Source: Aquimarina spinulae
GTDB taxonomy: Bacteria > Bacteroidota > Bacteroidia > Flavobacteriales > Flavobacteriaceae
Assembly (NCBI RefSeq): GCF_943373825.1
Contig: NZ_CALSBP010000002.1
Location: forward strand, 2,283,501-2,347,500
Direction: 5' to 3'
DNA: 64,000 nt
The notes below the pieces were generated by a model. It was not told the DNA's origin. It made no database searches and worked only from the letters and a program-made list of their open reading frames with translations. Positions 55,207 through 63,250 of this stretch are shown here, piece after piece; within the stretch, counting starts at the first letter, position 1; every line of letters starts with the position of its first letter. The position numbers and the translations under genes are program-made.

Positions 55207-55237
55207 TTGGCGTGTTTATATCAAATCCTTAAATTTG
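55207..55237 (+). promoter_or_regulatory. Promoter of the tRNA gene
   Basis: TTGG (55207-55210), a 19-bp spacer and TAAATTTG (55230-55237): a good match to the Bacteroidota sigma-A consensus. The -7 element ends 12 bp before the tRNA, as expected for a tRNA promoter. Confidence 0.8.
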
Positions 55238-55249
55238 CCCTCCGTTTTA

Positions 55250-55323
55250 GGTCCCATAGCTCAGCTGGTTAGAGCACCTGACTCATAATCAGGGGGTCCT
55301 TGGTTCGAGCCCAAGTGGGACCA
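55250..55323 (+). tRNA. tRNA with CAT anticodon (Met or Ile2)
   Basis: A complete cloverleaf: acceptor GGTCCCA / TGGGACC, D-stem GCTC / GAGC, anticodon stem CCTGA-CTCATAA-TCAGG, T-arm CTTGG-TTCGAGC-CCAAG. The discriminator base is A and no CCA is encoded. The CAT anticodon can belong to elongator tRNA-Met or to the lysidine-modified tRNA-Ile2; sequence alone does not decide. Confidence 0.95.
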
Positions 55324-55330
55324 CCTAGTT

Positions 55331-55366
55331 AAAAAGCTGTTTCTTGTATTAGAAACAGCTTTTTTT
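55331..55366 (+). terminator. Rho-independent terminator of the tRNA
   Basis: AAAAAGCTGTTTCT / AGAAACAGCTTTTT stem with a 6-base loop and T-run, 8 bp after the tRNA. Confidence 0.9.
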
Positions 55367-55503
55367 GTGCACTCATGATACTATATCTTTATTTATAAGC
55401 TCGCTTTTTACAAAACCCGTGTGCTATATGGCATATTTCAAACTGTTAAGCCACTGATCATAGGATTATTCTACTACTTTTGACTCACAAAAAAGGATAT
55501 GCT

Positions 55504-57183
55504 ATGTGGCTAAGATGTTATAAAATTACTTTGCTTTTTTTGATTTCTTGTATAGGATATGGGCAATCATATAAAGTGCCGGATTCCTTGAGAAAGAAAA
55601 CATATGAGGAATTAGAAATTGACTTTAACAACAATATTGAAATAAACTCTTCCAAAACAGGTTTATTTGCTGAAGCATATATATCAAAAAGTAAAAAAGA
55701 GAACAACATTTTTGAAATTGCTAATGGGTATTATCTTTTTTGTAGACTTAATGACGATAATCCTAAAATTACTTTACAATATGCAGACTCAATTATTGCA
55801 ATAACCAAAGATAGTTCTTACAAAAAGTATCCTACAAGAGGGTATCTCTATAAAGGGTTCTCATTAAAGTCCCAAGGAAAATACAATAAAGCATTAGAAG
55901 CCTATTTAACTGGTCTTCATTATGCAAAATCAAAGGATGATTTAATAAATTTTATTGCTATAAAACATAATATAGCGATATTAAAAGATGTGTTGGGTAA
56001 TTATGATGAAGCCTTAAAAGAATATAGAGAAAATTTAACATTTATAAAAATGCAGGATACTATATTCAAATATAGGCCTCACCATATTGCCACTATTTTC
56101 AGAATGTCATATACTTTTAATAACCTTGAAATGCTTGATTCTGCACATTTTTATGTAAAAAAAGGAATTGACCTTTCTTTATCTGGAAAAAAGAAATATT
56201 ATTATCCCGCTTTATTGATTAGTGTTAGTGTAAATAGTTATAAAAGAGGGAAATATAGTGTAGCTATTGATAGTCTGAAGAAAGCTATTAAGTTAATAGA
56301 TAGAAAAACAGTTGCATATACGTATCTAGGGAAAAGTTTATTGAAACTAAAAAAACAAGATGAAGCTTTACTGTATTTAAAAAAAGTGGATTCTATAACT
56401 CATACCTTCAATTATTCACCTGAAACACGAGATGCTTTTACTATATTGATTGATCATTATAAAACTATTAAGGATAAAAATAATCAACTTAGGTTATTGA
56501 AAAAATTAATAACATTGGATAGTGTTACAGATAAAAAATACAATAGGTTAAGTATTAATTTAGTAAAAAACTATGATACAGCTAAGTTAATTAAAGAACG
56601 TGACAATATCATCGCTACCCTAGAAAAAGAAAACACCAAAATCTCATCCCAAAACATCATCATATCGATATTTTTGGCAGTAAGCATGTTGGGTTTTGGA
56701 TATTATTATCACCGGCAACGTTTGTATAAAAAACGCTTCTTAAAACTACTCGATACAACTACTAATCCTGATCAAAAAAAAGAGCCTTCTAATGATGTAT
56801 CAGCGTCACCATCCATTAATAAAGAAACAATAAACCATCTGCTAGATCGACTACAACAATTCGAAGAAAAGCAAGGCTATCTAAAATCAAATCTTAATGC
56901 CAAAGATCTTGCAAAAAGTTTTGGATCTAATTCTAGTTACCTTTCTAAAGTGGTCAATACCTTTAAAGAAAAAAGTTTTAGTAGTTATGTCAATGATCTG
57001 CGTATCAATTATGTAATTGATAAACTACGTGAAGATTCTATTTTTAGAAAATATACCGTAAAAGCTATCGCACAAGAAATTGGTTTTAATAATGCCGAAG
57101 CCTTTTCTAAGGCATTCTATAAAAAAACAGGAATCTATCCTTCATATTTTATAAAAGAACTAGAGAAACAGCAGTCGATATAA
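55504..57183 (+). CDS. TPR-containing AraC-type transcriptional regulator, membrane-anchored
   Basis: 559 residues. The start is at 55504, with AAAAAGGATATGC just before the ATG as a Shine-Dalgarno-like sequence; the frame is open a little further up. Domains: signal peptide (about 1-20), a tetratricopeptide array (about 40-360) with YNKALEAYLTGLHYAK and YDEALKEYRENL repeats, one transmembrane helix (ISIFLAVSMLGFGYYYH, near 390), then an AraC/XylS helix-turn-helix at the end (about 450-559: LNAKDLAKSFGSNSSYLSKVV and VKAIAQEIGFNNAEAFSKAF). It probably senses a periplasmic or surface cue and regulates transcription while anchored. No obvious target gene is next to it. Confidence 0.92.
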   Translation: MWLRCYKITLLFLISCIGYGQSYKVPDSLRKKTYEELEIDFNNNIEINSSKTGLFAEAYISKSKKENNIFEIANGYYLFCRLNDDNPKITLQYADSIIAITKDSSYKKYPTRGYLYKGFSLKSQGKYNKALEAYLTGLHYAKSKDDLINFIAIKHNIAILKDVLGNYDEALKEYRENLTFIKMQDTIFKYRPHHIATIFRMSYTFNNLEMLDSAHFYVKKGIDLSLSGKKKYYYPALLISVSVNSYKRGKYSVAIDSLKKAIKLIDRKTVAYTYLGKSLLKLKKQDEALLYLKKVDSITHTFNYSPETRDAFTILIDHYKTIKDKNNQLRLLKKLITLDSVTDKKYNRLSINLVKNYDTAKLIKERDNIIATLEKENTKISSQNIIISIFLAVSMLGFGYYYHRQRLYKKRFLKLLDTTTNPDQKKEPSNDVSASPSINKETINHLLDRLQQFEEKQGYLKSNLNAKDLAKSFGSNSSYLSKVVNTFKEKSFSSYVNDLRINYVIDKLREDSIFRKYTVKAIAQEIGFNNAEAFSKAFYKKTGIYPSYFIKELEKQQSI

Positions 57184-57188
57184 GAAAA

Positions 57189-57467
57189 TCACGTTACACT
57201 AATTTCATCTCCTATAGCAATGGTAAAATCTTTGCTATCAATAAGCTTAAAATATCTTCCAAACCAGATTTTTCGCTCTGATAATCGATATTGTGATAAG
57301 ATTTTAAAAAGTTCTTCGCCTTTTTCTTTCGTTTCTTGATTTACTGTTCTTACTGTACACTTAGCACATGATAGAGTTTCAAGATAAAAAACAAATATTT
57401 TTAATAACAAGAGGCCAGTATTTTCAGAATTATAATTAAGGTCAAAATTTATAAATGCAAATGTCAA
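57189..57467 (-). pseudogene. C-terminal remnant of a MOSC-domain protein
   Basis: The readable part from about 57368 leftwards encodes LSCAKCTVRTVNQETKEKGE, then ILSQYR, KIWFGRYFK and IAIGDEISV, which match the end of the MOSC molybdenum-cofactor sulfurase C-terminal fold (CxRC/CxxC-TVDPETGEKG and GDEV-type ends). The N-terminal half of the domain is missing; the 33 residues before it (MTFAFINFDLN...) look unrelated. A full MOSC protein would need about 100-150 more residues. It is therefore best read as a gene fragment, though a short active ORF cannot be excluded. Confidence 0.65.
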
Positions 57468-57644
57468 AATTTATAAATCCTTACTTACCCTCCTTGTAAT
57501 AAGCAGATGATAGCTTTTATCTTTATCTCGAATCAATGATGACTTTACAATTTCTCAAACCATTATTTTATTTAGATTCTTTTGAGTAAAGGAAATTATG
57601 ATGTCATAAAATATTTTTAATCATAAAACATTAATTTTTTAATC

Positions 57645-57848
57645 ATGAAAAAATCACTTTTAAACTTAGGAAGATTTTTACACAGAGACGAACAAAAACA
57701 CATTAAAGGAGGGCATATGGACATGTCCTCAGATAATTGTAAAGATGAATGTGAAACTTCTGCAGACTGTCCAAGTGGTCAAGCTTGCCATACATTTGAT
57801 CAATCTAAATCTTGTCCTTCACATCCAAAAGTTAAAATTTGTATGTAA
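57645..57848 (+). CDS. GG-leader, six-cysteine secreted peptide (natural-product-precursor-like)
   Basis: A 67-residue peptide. The leader MKKSLLNLGRFLHRDEQKHI followed by KGG (residues 1-23) closely matches the Bacteroidetes double-glycine leader (LGxxLxxxEQKxIxGG) cleaved by peptidase-containing ABC transporters. The core of 44 residues (from His24) has cysteines at 32, 36, 42, 48, 57 and 66, probably forming three disulfides. No processing transporter, maturation enzyme or immunity gene is next to it; a DMT permease is convergent downstream. Secreted bacteriocin- or signal-like function is inferred from the leader alone. Confidence 0.8.
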   Translation: MKKSLLNLGRFLHRDEQKHIKGGHMDMSSDNCKDECETSADCPSGQACHTFDQSKSCPSHPKVKICM

Positions 57849-57856
57849 GCATTTTG

Positions 57857-57886
57857 AAAGATTGCCTGAGTTTCAGGCAATCTTTT
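57857..57886. terminator. Bidirectional rho-independent terminator
   Basis: AAAGATTGCCTGA / TCAGGCAATCTTT stem with a 3-base loop and flanking A- and T-runs. It serves the rightward peptide gene and overlaps the end of the leftward DMT gene. Confidence 0.88.
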
Positions 57887-58778
57887 AGCTTTTCTTTTTA
57901 GTAAACCCAAATAATAATAGACCAATAATTACAACTCCTCCTCCTATAAGCTGCTCGGCATATAATGTTTCCCCAAAAGGAAACGCAAGTAACACCGCAA
58001 AAAACGGAATAAGATTCATAAACAATGTCGAGGTTGTTGCTCCCAATTTAACGACACAGAAATAAAATGCCGTATATGCAATTCCGGTTCCTAATATCCC
58101 CATAAATAAGATACTACCCCAAAAAGATATATCGGCAGGAACATCGGTTGTTATAAATTCTGGTAGTGAGAAAACCGCAAACAAAACAAAGGCCATGAGC
58201 GAGGTAATCGTGGTCATCACAACAGCATCTACATGAGGAAGGTATTTACTTACAATGACCTGAGAAAGTGAGAATACAATAGCCATACCCATGATATAAA
58301 CATCCCCTATTTCGAACTGCAATTCTGCCAGTTTACTAAAATCTCCTTTTACCAAAATAATCGCCACTCCAAAAAAACTAATCGCAATAGCAATCCATTG
58401 TATTAATTTCACTTTTTTTCTTTGCAATAAAAAAGTAAAAACAGCAGTAATTGCAGGGCTTGTTGCAATAATAAGAGATCCATTTACAGCACTGGTAGTT
58501 TTTAATCCCAGATTAAAAAAGTATATGGTTAAAAAGATTCCGAAAAAGGAAGTAAGAAACATATACCACCATTCTTTTGCAGAAAATCTGAGTTTGAATA
58601 ACGAGTTCCCAAATCTTATATACACAAGAAGAAACAACGAGACAACTCCAAAGAAAAATCGCAAAGCAGCCACACTTACGGGAGAATAAAACTCTAAAGC
58701 TATTTTTACCACATGAAAATTAGCTGCCCAAAAAAGCATGGTTAGTATCAAAAACAGAAACGTAATTATTTTAGTCAT
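57885..58778 (-). CDS. EamA-type DMT-superfamily transporter
   Basis: A 297-residue membrane protein with ten transmembrane segments in two EamA halves (about 1-140 and 150-290). Typical features are an N-terminal FWAANFHVVKIALEFYSP segment, the RFFFGV helix and the LLFGFTKKKS end. It likely exports an amino acid or other small metabolite; the substrate is not determined. It is convergent with the GG-leader peptide gene and read towards it, so it is not in the same operon. Confidence 0.9.
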   Translation of the reverse strand: MTKIITFLFLILTMLFWAANFHVVKIALEFYSPVSVAALRFFFGVVSLFLLVYIRFGNSLFKLRFSAKEWWYMFLTSFFGIFLTIYFFNLGLKTTSAVNGSLIIATSPAITAVFTFLLQRKKVKLIQWIAIAISFFGVAIILVKGDFSKLAELQFEIGDVYIMGMAIVFSLSQVIVSKYLPHVDAVVMTTITSLMAFVLFAVFSLPEFITTDVPADISFWGSILFMGILGTGIAYTAFYFCVVKLGATTSTLFMNLIPFFAVLLAFPFGETLYAEQLIGGGVVIIGLLLFGFTKKKS

Positions 58779-58844
58779 TATAGATATATGTTATTTATGG
58801 TTGGGTTCATTAAGGAGTTTTTTAAACTGAAATTATCCCTTATT

Positions 58845-59165
58845 TTAAAAAACAAAGGTCTCAAAATGCTGTACTTCTTCTTCGAACTCCAGAAGAAAAT
58901 CCTTATCTCTATCGTAATATTTTGCTTTGGTATAATCCTCTCCAGCAAAAGTTTTAATACTCTCATAATCTTTCCATTTGGTCACTGTCCATACATGGCA
59001 GATATCATCTTCAAATCTTCTTAAAATTTCTACACCTAGTATTCCATCAACAGATTTATAATCTGCAACACCACTTTCTATTAAGTATCGCAAATATTCC
59101 TCGGCATCTTCGGCATTAATTTTCCCATGCCATTTTCTTGTAATTACACTTGATTTATAATTCAT
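58845..59165 (-). CDS. Antibiotic biosynthesis monooxygenase-fold (ABM) protein
   Basis: A 106-residue ABM-domain (dimeric alpha/beta barrel) protein. The start is placed at 59165 (MNYKSSVITRKWHGKI), since the open frame upstream has no signal or domain character. Signatures: ITRKWHGKINAEDAEEYLRYL, GVEILRRFEDDICHVWTVTKW, and YDRDKDFLLEFEEEVQHFE. Members catalyse cofactor-light oxygenation or act as heme-degrading or isomerising proteins. It is divergent from the CGNR regulator, sharing a short promoter region with an inverted repeat. Confidence 0.82.
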   Translation of the reverse strand: MNYKSSVITRKWHGKINAEDAEEYLRYLIESGVADYKSVDGILGVEILRRFEDDICHVWTVTKWKDYESIKTFAGEDYTKAKYYDRDKDFLLEFEEEVQHFETFVF

Positions 59166-59186
59166 ACTACTAAAATTAATTACACT

Positions 59187-59257
59187 GGTGCAAATATAAG
59201 ATAATATTTTTACTACCAAAACTTGTTTTACTGGTTATAATTATTTTACTTTGCACC
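59187..59257. promoter_or_regulatory. Divergent promoter region with inverted operator-like repeat
   Basis: GGTGCAAA (59187-59194) is an exact reverse complement of TTTGCACC (59250-59257), and the latter ends right at the CGNR ATG. On the minus strand TTTG (59220-59217), an 18-bp spacer and TATATTTG (59198-59191) form a good promoter for the ABM gene. The plus-strand TACTTTGC is a -7-like element directly in front of the CGNR start. The two arms overlap both promoters, suiting an autoregulatory operator. Confidence 0.65.
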
Positions 59258-59848
59258 ATGAATAATGTAGAACATATACAAAACAGCCTTTTAGACGGAG
59301 GAAATCTATCTCTCAATTTTATCAATACGATTAAAGACAGGCTGGTTGCAGATCCTATAGACTACCTTACCGGGAAAGAGGAATGGATTGCCTGGTTAAA
59401 ACGCGTTGATATTTTAGAAAATGAAACATCAAACTTTGATGAAGCTAGTTTTAATCTAAAGGAAGTTATAAGGAAAAGAGAATTTTTGCATCGTGTATTT
59501 CAAGGACTTGTTTTTCAAAGAGAAATCAAAGAAAAAGATCTTAAATGTTTTGATACACTCTTACAAAAAATCAGAAGATCCACTAAAATTTTTGTGGTAG
59601 ACAATAAGCCTCAAGAACACTTGGAGATAGACCCAAATGATCTAAATAGCTATATCTTAAAAATTGGAAAAGCGGCTCATGAACTATTGATGTCTGAAGA
59701 AATAGATCGGGTAAAAGAATGTGGTAATTGCGGTTGGATTTACTTCGATTCGAGTAAAAACAAATGTAGAAAATGGTGCAATATGGATACTTGTGGTAAC
59801 GAAGTAAAAGCCAGAAAATATTATGAAAGCAAAAAAAACAAAGTATAA
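59258..59848 (+). CDS. CGNR zinc-finger (ABATE-domain) regulator
   Basis: A 196-residue protein with an N-terminal ABATE-type domain (about 1-140: NSLLDGGNLSLNFINTI, WLKRVDIL) and a C-terminal CGNR zinc finger: CGNCGWIYFDSSKNKC, then RKWCNMDTCGNEVKAR, with four or more cysteines. The family is thought to act as stress-linked transcription regulators. It is immediately followed by RidA (12 bp) and divergent from the ABM gene, so it probably controls this cluster. The ATG follows a -7 element by 4 bp, so the mRNA may be leaderless. Confidence 0.88.
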   Translation: MNNVEHIQNSLLDGGNLSLNFINTIKDRLVADPIDYLTGKEEWIAWLKRVDILENETSNFDEASFNLKEVIRKREFLHRVFQGLVFQREIKEKDLKCFDTLLQKIRRSTKIFVVDNKPQEHLEIDPNDLNSYILKIGKAAHELLMSEEIDRVKECGNCGWIYFDSSKNKCRKWCNMDTCGNEVKARKYYESKKNKV

Positions 59849-59860
59849 AACTATATAAAA

Positions 59861-60250
59861 ATGAAAAATAGAAAAAACATTTCGTCTGGTAGCCCCTGGG
59901 AAGATATTGTAGGATACTCCAGAGCTGTAAAAGCAGGGAATATCATCGAGGTTTCTGGTACTACCGCTACCGGTAAAGATGGTGATATTATTGGTATAGA
60001 CGACCCTTATCTTCAGACCAAAACAATTATAGAAACTGCTAAAAATGTTTTGGAAGATATGGGATATAGTTTAGACAATGTGATACGAACAAGAATTTAT
60101 ACTACCGATATATCTCAATGGGAAGCTATAGGAAAAGCACATGGAGAATATTTTGGCACTATAAAGCCCACTACCGCAATGGTAGAAATAGCCAAACTAA
60201 TTAATCCTGATATGTTGGTAGAAATAGAATTTACAGCCATAGCAGATTAA
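59861..60250 (+). CDS. RidA/YjgF-YER057c-UK114 family protein lacking the canonical arginine
   Basis: A 129-residue Rid-family protein. Signatures: SPWEDIVGYSRAVKAGNIIEVSG, NVIRTRIYTTDISQWEAIG, and the end KPTTAMVEIAKL...MLVEIEF. In classical RidA the KPAR segment carries an arginine essential for enamine/imine deamination; here that position is Thr (KPTT), so the usual deaminase activity is doubtful. Located 12 bp after the regulator, in one operon. A second Rid protein at 63251 keeps the arginine. Confidence 0.9.
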   Translation: MKNRKNISSGSPWEDIVGYSRAVKAGNIIEVSGTTATGKDGDIIGIDDPYLQTKTIIETAKNVLEDMGYSLDNVIRTRIYTTDISQWEAIGKAHGEYFGTIKPTTAMVEIAKLINPDMLVEIEFTAIAD

Positions 60251-60301
60251 TTATACAAAAATGAATTAAAAATTAGTACTAACCCTTAAATACTCATAAT
60301 T

Positions 60302-60445
60302 ATGAATTGTAATGTAGAATGTTTACCTAATGATTGTTCAGTAGTAAGAGAAAAGAGCACTACCAAAATTTTTATTCAATCCATTACCGATTGGTTAAAA
60401 ACTTTTAGAATCCCCGGAGCCGAAGATGCTTCAAGATTTAAATAG
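60302..60445 (+). CDS. Candidate small peptide gene (47 residues)
   Basis: An ATG frame of 47 codons in the 357-bp gap between RidA and the hydratase. The peptide begins MNCNVECLPNDCSVV (three cysteines in the first 12 residues) and ends ...TDWLKTFRIPGAEDASRFK. It has no signal peptide and no clear ribosome-binding site. It might be a genuine small gene of the cluster, a peptide precursor, or a degraded start of a lost gene. No known family comes to mind. Confidence 0.35.
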   Translation: MNCNVECLPNDCSVVREKSTTKIFIQSITDWLKTFRIPGAEDASRFK

Positions 60446-60511
60446 TGTCAATTTCAACAATCTATATGATATGAAATAGACCACATAAATCATCTTAATT
60501 TATAAAAAAAG

Positions 60512-60617
60512 AGATCAAATAGATGGTCAAAAATTAGAGATAACGAATCTGCCGAGTCATTATATTTTAGAGATCCTGATAAAAAATTTAATTGAAATAA
60601 GTATTTATGAAAGATAA
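60512..60617 (+). pseudogene. Remnant of a VOC-family (glyoxalase-like) gene end, frameshifted
   Basis: One frame from 60512 reads ...WSKIRDNESAESLYFRDPDK; if one A is removed from the run of six As at 60581-60586 it continues NLIEISIYER and stops at 60615-60617. SLYFRDPDxNLIEI is the typical end of vicinal-oxygen-chelate proteins. No earlier part of such a gene can be read. The remnant overlaps the hydratase start (60607) by 11 bp. Confidence 0.5.
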
Positions 60618-61389
60618 AATCTACAACTCAAAAGCTCTATTATACAGGTCAGAAATGATGGCAGCATACAGGAAAGAGGTCTCACTACCATATCTGTCAG
60701 ATTTTGATGTAGTATTAACTTCGGATGAAGCTTATCAGATTCAGAAACATTTGGTACAGAAAGTATCAGAAAATGATACTATAGTTGCTTACGAAGCTGG
60801 TATGACTTCTGAAGGTTCTCAGAAAAAATTTGGGGCAACTCAACCACTTGCAGCAGCACGATTTACTTCTGGACTTTATTTCGACACTACAGAAATTAAA
60901 CTCTCTGAATTTCAAAATCCAATTCTCGAAACAGAAATCGGTTACCGAATGAAATCAAAAATCACAAAAAAAGTAACTTTAGGTACAGTAAAAGGATTGG
61001 TGAAAGAAATTATACCTATGATCGAAATCCCGGATATTAAACATCCAGATATGTCCAGGTTAACTCAAAAAGATATGATTGCTACTAATGGTGCAGGCGC
61101 TGTAATTATTCAAGGAAAACCAGTGAATCCAGATGTAAATATTAATGAAGAAATCATAACCCTAGCATTGGGTAAAGAAGAAATTAGCAGAGGAAAAGGA
61201 AGTGACGCTATGGGAGACCAATGGACATCACTAGTATGGTTAATCAATAAGACCTTGGATCAAGGATACCCAATTACGCCAGAACACATCCTTATGACTG
61301 GTACAGTTGGGCAAATAGTACCACTAACCAAAGGTTCTTATACTGCCCTATATGGATCCCTGGGAACGATTGAATTTACAGTGGTCTAG
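60607..61389 (+). CDS. 2-keto-4-pentenoate hydratase (MhpD) family protein
   Basis: A 260-residue fumarylacetoacetate-hydrolase-fold protein of the MhpD/DmpE type. Visible: YEAGMTSEGSQKKFG near 60, metal ligands in ILETEIGYRM (Glu-x-Glu), IEIPDIKHPD, ATNGAGAVIIQG and GQIVPLTKGSYTALYGSLGTIEF. The family adds water to 2-oxo-4-enoates, or in a sister branch decarboxylates 4-oxalocrotonate. With Rid proteins nearby it would suit an aminomuconate-like pathway, but upstream ring-cleavage genes are not present. Confidence 0.88.
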   Translation: MKDKIYNSKALLYRSEMMAAYRKEVSLPYLSDFDVVLTSDEAYQIQKHLVQKVSENDTIVAYEAGMTSEGSQKKFGATQPLAAARFTSGLYFDTTEIKLSEFQNPILETEIGYRMKSKITKKVTLGTVKGLVKEIIPMIEIPDIKHPDMSRLTQKDMIATNGAGAVIIQGKPVNPDVNINEEIITLALGKEEISRGKGSDAMGDQWTSLVWLINKTLDQGYPITPEHILMTGTVGQIVPLTKGSYTALYGSLGTIEFTVV

Positions 61390-61477
61390 ACAGGTGCATA
61401 GAGTGGGTAGGTAAAGAATCTCCATACTACTCAAAAAGACATTGATCGTTTTATAGCGATTTAACAAAAACAGGAGC

Positions 61478-62380
61478 ATGAAAAAATTTACCGTATATCA
61501 AATAGATGCTTTCACCAAAGAAAAATTTAAAGGAAACCCTGCAGGAGTTATAATTAACGCAACAGGATTAGATGATACTCAAATGCTGGCTATCGCACGA
61601 GAATTAAATAACTCTGAAACAGCATTTATCTTCCCCTCTGATGGCAAAGACAATGATGGTGTTATACGATATTTTACACCTACAGTAGAGGTTCCTATTT
61701 GTGGTCACGCAACTATTGCTGCTATGTATGCCAAAGCCATATCCGAAAATCTGAATTCTTGTGTATTAAGGATGAAAACCAAAGTAGGGGTTTTACCATT
61801 TACTATCTATAAAAAAGATGATGATTATAAAATAGAAATGACACAAGGCTCTATCAGTTTTGAGCCACCTTTTAGTATAGAAATTCAACATCAAATTATA
61901 GCTGCACTTGGGCTAAAAAGTGCTGATATAGATGAAAAATGTCCTATTCAAATTGCTTCTACAGGACATTCTAAAGTAATGATAGGCATCAAAAATAATA
62001 AAACACTTAATGCTCTTAAACCCAATAATAGCAAGCTTAGTGAACTCAGCAAAATAATTGGATGTAATGGGTATTATGTTTTTACGTTTGATTCTACTGA
62101 TAAGGATTGTTTGATCGATGGGCGCATGTTTGCTCCTGCTATAGGTATAAATGAAGACCCCGTTACTGGGAATGCTAATGGTCCTTTAGGTGCTTATTTA
62201 ATTCATCATGAATTGGTTACATATAACGGTAAAGAATTTACGTTTAAAATCAAACAAGGTGAAAAAATGAAGCGCACAGGCTATATGAATGTTCATGTGA
62301 CCTGTGCACATAATCGACCAAAACAAGTACAAATTACAGGCAATGCAATAGTTGTATTTAAAACCACAATAACTATATGA
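61478..62380 (+). CDS. PhzF-family isomerase
   Basis: A 300-residue PhzF/diaminopimelate-epimerase-fold protein. Typical features: FKGNPAGVIIN at the start, the catalytic Glu in NNSETAFIF, the CGHATIAAMYAK motif, and NEDPVTGNANGPLGAYL near the end. PhzF isomerases move double bonds (phenazine dihydro-hydroxyanthranilate isomerase) or epimerise; substrate cannot be told. The stop overlaps the start of a second PhzF gene by 4 bp (ATGA), so the two are coupled and probably work as partners or on successive steps. Confidence 0.92.
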   Translation: MKKFTVYQIDAFTKEKFKGNPAGVIINATGLDDTQMLAIARELNNSETAFIFPSDGKDNDGVIRYFTPTVEVPICGHATIAAMYAKAISENLNSCVLRMKTKVGVLPFTIYKKDDDYKIEMTQGSISFEPPFSIEIQHQIIAALGLKSADIDEKCPIQIASTGHSKVMIGIKNNKTLNALKPNNSKLSELSKIIGCNGYYVFTFDSTDKDCLIDGRMFAPAIGINEDPVTGNANGPLGAYLIHHELVTYNGKEFTFKIKQGEKMKRTGYMNVHVTCAHNRPKQVQITGNAIVVFKTTITI

Positions 62381-63216
62381 AAACAACAAAAATTCAAAAA
62401 ATAGCAGCTTTCTCTTATAACAATACAGGAGGAAATCCTGCAGGTGTTGTAATAACAGATAAAATGCCGAAAGAAGAAGAAATGTTTAGCATTGCTAAAG
62501 AAGTGGGATTCTCTGAAACTGCTTTTTTACACCCTAAAGATAACGGATGGCGTATTCGGTATTTTTCTCCTGAAATAGAAGTCGATTTTTGTGGTCATGC
62601 TACCATTGCCACAGGAGCAGGCCTGGGACAAAGCCATGGAGAAGGAACATACAAGCTGTTTTTAAACAACGGAGAAATTAGTGTTGCCGTTAAAAAAACC
62701 ACGGGAAATGATTTTAAAGTAACATTACAATCACCAGAAACTTGGTCAAAACCTGCGCCGCAAACTGTTATAGATGATGTTCTTGATTTATTTAACCTTC
62801 CTGTTTCGGCACTTCATGCAGATTTTCCGATTCGATATGCTTTTGCAGGAGCCAAACACCTTATTCTTGTAGTAAATGATCGAAAAACGATAGCCGATAT
62901 GAAGTATAAATTCGAAAAAACCAAAACTCTTATGCTTAAAGAAAGCCTGGTCACTATAAGCTTATTGTGGTTAGATGACAATAATGTATTTCATTCCAGA
63001 AACGCATTTGCCTCAGGAGGAGTATATGAAGATCCTGCTACAGGAGCTGCTGCTGCGGCTTTAGCTGGTTATTTACGTGATATAAATTGGAAAGGAAATA
63101 ATAAATTCGAAATCATCCAGGGAGAAGATATGGGATCTCCATCACGACTAATAGTAGAATACACTCCTACAATAGGATCTAGCATAAAAATATCAGGAAG
63201 TACACGGGATATTTAG
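62377..63216 (+). CDS. PhzF-family isomerase, second copy
   Basis: A 279-residue PhzF-fold protein. Signatures: NNTGGNPAGVVITDKMP, GFSETAFLHPKDN (catalytic Glu), DFCGHATIATGAGLG and YEDPATGAAAAALAGYL. Only distantly similar to its upstream partner, so not a recent duplication. It overlaps that gene by four bases. Followed after 34 bp by a second RidA-like gene. Confidence 0.92.
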   Translation: MKTTKIQKIAAFSYNNTGGNPAGVVITDKMPKEEEMFSIAKEVGFSETAFLHPKDNGWRIRYFSPEIEVDFCGHATIATGAGLGQSHGEGTYKLFLNNGEISVAVKKTTGNDFKVTLQSPETWSKPAPQTVIDDVLDLFNLPVSALHADFPIRYAFAGAKHLILVVNDRKTIADMKYKFEKTKTLMLKESLVTISLLWLDDNNVFHSRNAFASGGVYEDPATGAAAAALAGYLRDINWKGNNKFEIIQGEDMGSPSRLIVEYTPTIGSSIKISGSTRDI

Positions 63217-63250
63217 ACAAAAATCTGAACAACCAACTCAAATAAAAAAC

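Noticed and set aside
57645..58778. DMT transporter as the exporter or immunity protein of the GG-leader peptide
   Set aside because: The gene is convergent, read towards the peptide and of a small-metabolite family; GG-leaders need C39-peptidase ABC transporters.
58778..59024. Small frames on both strands between the DMT and ABM genes
   Set aside because: They overlap the ABM coding region in other frames and lack start signals.
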